Below, in pieces: positions 33,197-35,213 of a stretch of DNA of 35,213 bases. Source of the stretch: Propionibacteriaceae bacterium (GTDB lineage: Bacteria; Actinomycetota; Actinomycetes; Propionibacteriales; Propionibacteriaceae). The first letter of the stretch is position 1; every line of letters begins with the position of its first letter. The notes beneath the pieces are model-generated. The model had not been told where the DNA came from and did no database searches. It saw nothing but the letters and a program-made list of their open reading frames with translations. The DNA is taken from contig JAISTC010000126.1 of the NCBI GenBank assembly GCA_031272805.1, positions 1 to 35,213 on the forward strand, in the 5' to 3' direction. Both the position numbers and the translations under genes were made by a program.

Positions 33197-34128
33197 CCGT
33201 TGGCCTGCCTCAGCGCCGCCAGGTTGGCTTCCATGAGGCCAGGGTAGTCGGGCGCGGCCGACTGGTCCGTGATGCCCTCGATCGGGTCGAGGACGGCCGT
33301 CGTCAGCCCGAGGTCGCCGGCGATGGTCTCGGCCAGGGCGGGGGAGGCGAGGGTCTCGAAGAAGATGGTCGTCACGCCGTACTCCCGGGCCAGGGCTTGG
33401 ACCGCCGCGACGCGCGCCGGGCTGGGCTCGGCGTCGGGGGCGAGGCCGGCGATGGGGACCTGGACGAGGCCGTAGCGGTCGGCCAGGTAGCCGAACGCGG
33501 CGTGGGCCGTCACGAACGCGTCACGGTCACAGTCGGCCAAGCCGGTCCGGTAGGCCTGGTCGAGGGCCTGGAGCTCGGCGCTGACCGTGGCGGCGTTGGC
33601 CTGGTAGTCGGCCGCGTGGTCCGGGTCGGCCGCGGCCAAGGCCCCGGCGATGGCGGCGGTGATGTCCACCATGCGCTCGGGGTCGAGCCAGACGTGGGGG
33701 TCCAGGCCGCTGAGGGCGTGGTCGTCGTCGGCGTCGCCTGCCTCGGCCCCCGGCCCGGTCAGAGCCACGAGCTCGACCACGTCCGCCACGTCGACCGCGT
33801 GGGCCGGCTGTCCCTGGGCGACCGCGTCGTCCACGGCCGGCTGGAGCCCGGAGAGGTAGACGACGACGTCCGCCTCGGCCACGGCCGCGACCTGGCGGGC
33901 CGTCAGCTCGAGGTCGTGGGGTTCGGCGCCCGGCTGGGTCAGGTTGGCCAGGGCGACCTGGTCGCCGCCGACGCGCGCGGCCAGGTACTCGAACGGGTAG
34001 AGTCCGACGACGACCGTGACCGCGTCGCTGGCCCCCGTGGCCGGAGCCGCCGGCCCGGCGGCCGCACAGGCGGTGGCGCCGAGCGTGACGAGCGCGGCGA
34101 CGGCGGCGAGCGTGACCCTTCTGAACAT
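33187..34128 (-). CDS. znuA: Zinc ABC transporter substrate-binding lipoprotein ZnuA
   Basis: 313 aa from the ATG at 34128. A signal peptide ends at lipobox ATAC (Cys about 21). The mature part is a cluster A-I metal-binding protein: [18 protein letters not shown], the first ligand His in [10 protein letters not shown], a short acidic [19 protein letters not shown] loop region with further His, and a third His in [16 protein letters not shown]. The His-rich loop of E. coli ZnuA is short here. A TTG 12 codons upstream falls in the -35 element and is rejected. A sigma-70-like promoter ends so close to the ATG that the message is probably leaderless. Confidence 0.92.
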   Translation of the reverse strand: MFRRVTLAAVAALVTLGATACAAAGPAAPATGASDAVTVVVGLYPFEYLAARVGGDQVALANLTQPGAEPHDLELTARQVAAVAEADVVVYLSGLQPAVDDAVAQGQPAHAVDVADVVELVALTGPGAEAGDADDDHALSGLDPHVWLDPERMVDITAAIAGALAAADPDHAADYQANAATVSAELQALDQAYRTGLADCDRDAFVTAHAAFGYLADRYGLVQVPIAGLAPDAEPSPARVAAVQALAREYGVTTIFFETLASPALAETIAGDLGLTTAVLDPIEGITDQSAAPDYPGLMEANLAALRQANGCR

Positions 34129-34164
34129 GAGAATCAGTATCAACAACGGGGTGCGATCTGTCAA
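34128..34164 (-). promoter_or_regulatory. znuA promoter with overlapping Zur-type box
   Basis: On the minus strand TTGACA (34164-34159), a 17-bp spacer and GATACT (34141-34136) are followed by 7 nt and then the znuA ATG, putting the transcript start on or next to the A of ATG. The imperfect 7-1-7 dyad TGATACTGATTCTCA (34142-34128) covers the -10 and start point and fits a Fur/Zur-type box. Zur binding there would block transcription. Confidence 0.7.
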
Positions 34165-34199
34165 CCGGGCGGGCGCGCGTGGCGGGGGCGCGGGGCGGG

Positions 34200-34205
34200 T
34201 AGCAT
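34200..34205 (+). promoter_or_regulatory. Candidate -10 element for glyS
   Basis: TAGCAT lies 7 nt before an ATG at 34213 that is in frame with glyS, and 55 nt before the preferred start at 34261. No clear -35 element is seen. Transcription from here would give a 5' leader of about 48 nt or a 16-residue N-terminal extension. Confidence 0.4.
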
Positions 34206-34260
34206 TCTCCGAATGGACGGCCAGCCGGGCCGCCCGCCTCTACTGGAACGGAGCCTCTTG

Positions 34261-35213
34261 ATGGCCAGCACCCTCGACAAGGTCACGACCCTCGCCAAGG
34301 ACCTCGGGTTCGTCTTCCCCTGCGGCGAGATCTACGGCGGGACGCGGGCGGCCTGGGACTACGGCCCCCTCGGCGTCGAGCTCAAGGAGAACATCAAGCG
34401 GCAGTGGTGGCGGTCGGTCGTGACGAGCCGGGACGACGTCGTCGGCCTCGACAGCTCGGTCATCCTGCCGCGCCAGGTCTGGGTGGCGTCGGGCCACGTC
34501 GGCGTGTTCAACGACCCGCTGACCGAGTGCCTCAACTGCCACAAGCGCTTCCGCGCCGACACGCTGGAGGAGGAGTTCGAGAACCGCAAGGGCCGCAAGC
34601 CCGAGGGGCTGGCCGAGATTCCCTGTCCCGACTGTGGCACGCGCGGCGAGTGGACCGAGCCGCGCGACTTCAACATGATGCTCAAGACCTACCTCGGCCC
34701 GGTCGAGGACGAGTCCGGCCTCCACTATCTCCGACCCGAGACCGCGCAGGGCATCTTCGTCAACTTCGCCAACGTGGCGCGGGTCATGCGGATGAAGCCC
34801 CCGTTCGGCATCGGCCAGACGGGCAAGAGCTTCCGCAACGAGATCACGCCGGGCAACTTCATCTTCCGGACGCGCGAGTTCGAGCAGATGGAGATGGAGT
34901 TCTTCGTCGTGCCGGGGACGGACGAGGAGTGGCACCAGTACTGGATCGACACGCGGACCCAGTGGTACGTCGACCTCGGCATCGACCCCGAGCACCTGCG
35001 GCACTACGAGCACCCCAAGGAGAAGCTCTCCCACTACTCCAAGCGGACCGTCGACATCGAGTACAAGTTCGGCTTCGCCGGCGGCGACTGGGGCGAGCTG
35101 GAGGGCATCGCCAACCGGACCGACTTCGACCTCTCGACCCACACGCAGCACTCCGGCCAGAACCTCAAGTTCCACGACCCCGTGACGAACGAGGAGTACT
35201 TCCCGTACGTCAT
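34261..35213 (+). CDS. glyS: Glycyl-tRNA synthetase, N-terminal part (runs off window)
   Basis: The open frame continues to the window end (317 codons visible). It is the alpha2-type class II enzyme that charges tRNA-Gly: [34 protein letters not shown] is the N-terminal signature, [17 protein letters not shown] is motif 2 region, and [25 protein letters not shown] is strongly conserved. Two CxxC pairs (CLNC, CPDC) form a probable zinc site. ATG 34261 is preferred because it matches the usual short N-terminus ([17 protein letters not shown]) and has GGAG 9 nt upstream. An in-frame ATG at 34213 would add 16 residues. It is divergent from znuA. Confidence 0.96.
   Translation, partial: MASTLDKVTTLAKDLGFVFPCGEIYGGTRAAWDYGPLGVELKENIKRQWWRSVVTSRDDVVGLDSSVILPRQVWVASGHVGVFNDPLTECLNCHKRFRADTLEEEFENRKGRKPEGLAEIPCPDCGTRGEWTEPRDFNMMLKTYLGPVEDESGLHYLRPETAQGIFVNFANVARVMRMKPPFGIGQTGKSFRNEITPGNFIFRTREFEQMEMEFFVVPGTDEEWHQYWIDTRTQWYVDLGIDPEHLRHYEHPKEKLSHYSKRTVDIEYKFGFAGGDWGELEGIANRTDFDLSTHTQHSGQNLKFHDPVTNEEYFPYV

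Noticed and set aside
34129-34164. Upstream TTG start for znuA
   Set aside because: It lies in the -35 hexamer and would put the promoter inside the coding sequence. The ATG at 34128 gives a normal signal peptide.

Overview
The window is high-GC DNA (roughly two thirds G+C by eye) with ATG/GTG starts, many 4-bp stop/start overlaps, and lipoprotein-type solute-binding proteins. It looks like an actinobacterial chromosome (Actinomycetota). The glyS / zinc-uptake / zur neighbourhood supports this, because glyS lies beside zur in mycobacteria. I cannot assign an order with confidence. I saw no rRNA, tRNA, CRISPR, transposase, integrase or phage gene.

Layout. (1) 1-231 is the 3' end of an NCS2 purine/pyrimidine permease. 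(2) 253-5765 (minus) is an operon of GH36 alpha-galactosidase, two CUT1 sugar permeases and a sugar-binding lipoprotein. It is divergent from a ROK regulator (5930-7078). This locus is bracketed by a 57-bp perfect direct repeat of the NCS2 permease 3' end; the right copy belongs to a decayed permease remnant (7084-7257). (3) 7258-7857 (minus) is a DUF2867 protein. (4) 8109-14696 holds a LacI regulator, a sugar-binding protein interrupted by one in-frame TGA, two permeases and a YicI-type GH31 alpha-xylosidase. (5) 14910-19376 is a third CUT1 transporter plus a Gfo/Idh/MocA oxidoreductase. None of the three CUT1 loci encodes an ATPase, so a shared MsiK-like ATPase elsewhere is inferred. (6) 19377-21050 contains hairpin repeats, an orphan histidine-kinase core and a rhodanese-like lipoprotein without the catalytic Cys. 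(7) 21156-26638 is a complete livKHMGF branched-chain amino-acid-type transporter with a CRP/GlxR-like site upstream. (8) 26643-27101 (minus) is an HNH protein. (9) 27302-30827 (minus) is a gluABCD-type glutamate/polar amino-acid transporter. (10) 30828-31179 is a long leader with GTAAC repeats and a foldable RNA candidate on the plus strand. (11) 31180-34128 (minus) is znuA-znuC-znuB-zur. (12) glyS starts at 34261 and runs off the end.

The most notable non-coding signals are as follows. There is a family of dispersed imperfect palindromes sharing a TGTCAGG-type arm, several with a CTCGTTCCTCG-type apex; two copies show compensatory stem changes. Intercistronic hairpins sit directly after the binding-protein gene in three separate transporter operons. 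A plus-strand three-helix RNA candidate lies at 31043-31132. A Zur-type box overlaps the -10 region and start codon of an apparently leaderless znuA.

Together the genes describe a nutrient-scavenging accessory region: alpha-galactosides, alpha-xylosides, an unknown sugar or polyol, amino acids and zinc. Most of it is under local regulators (ROK, LacI, Zur).
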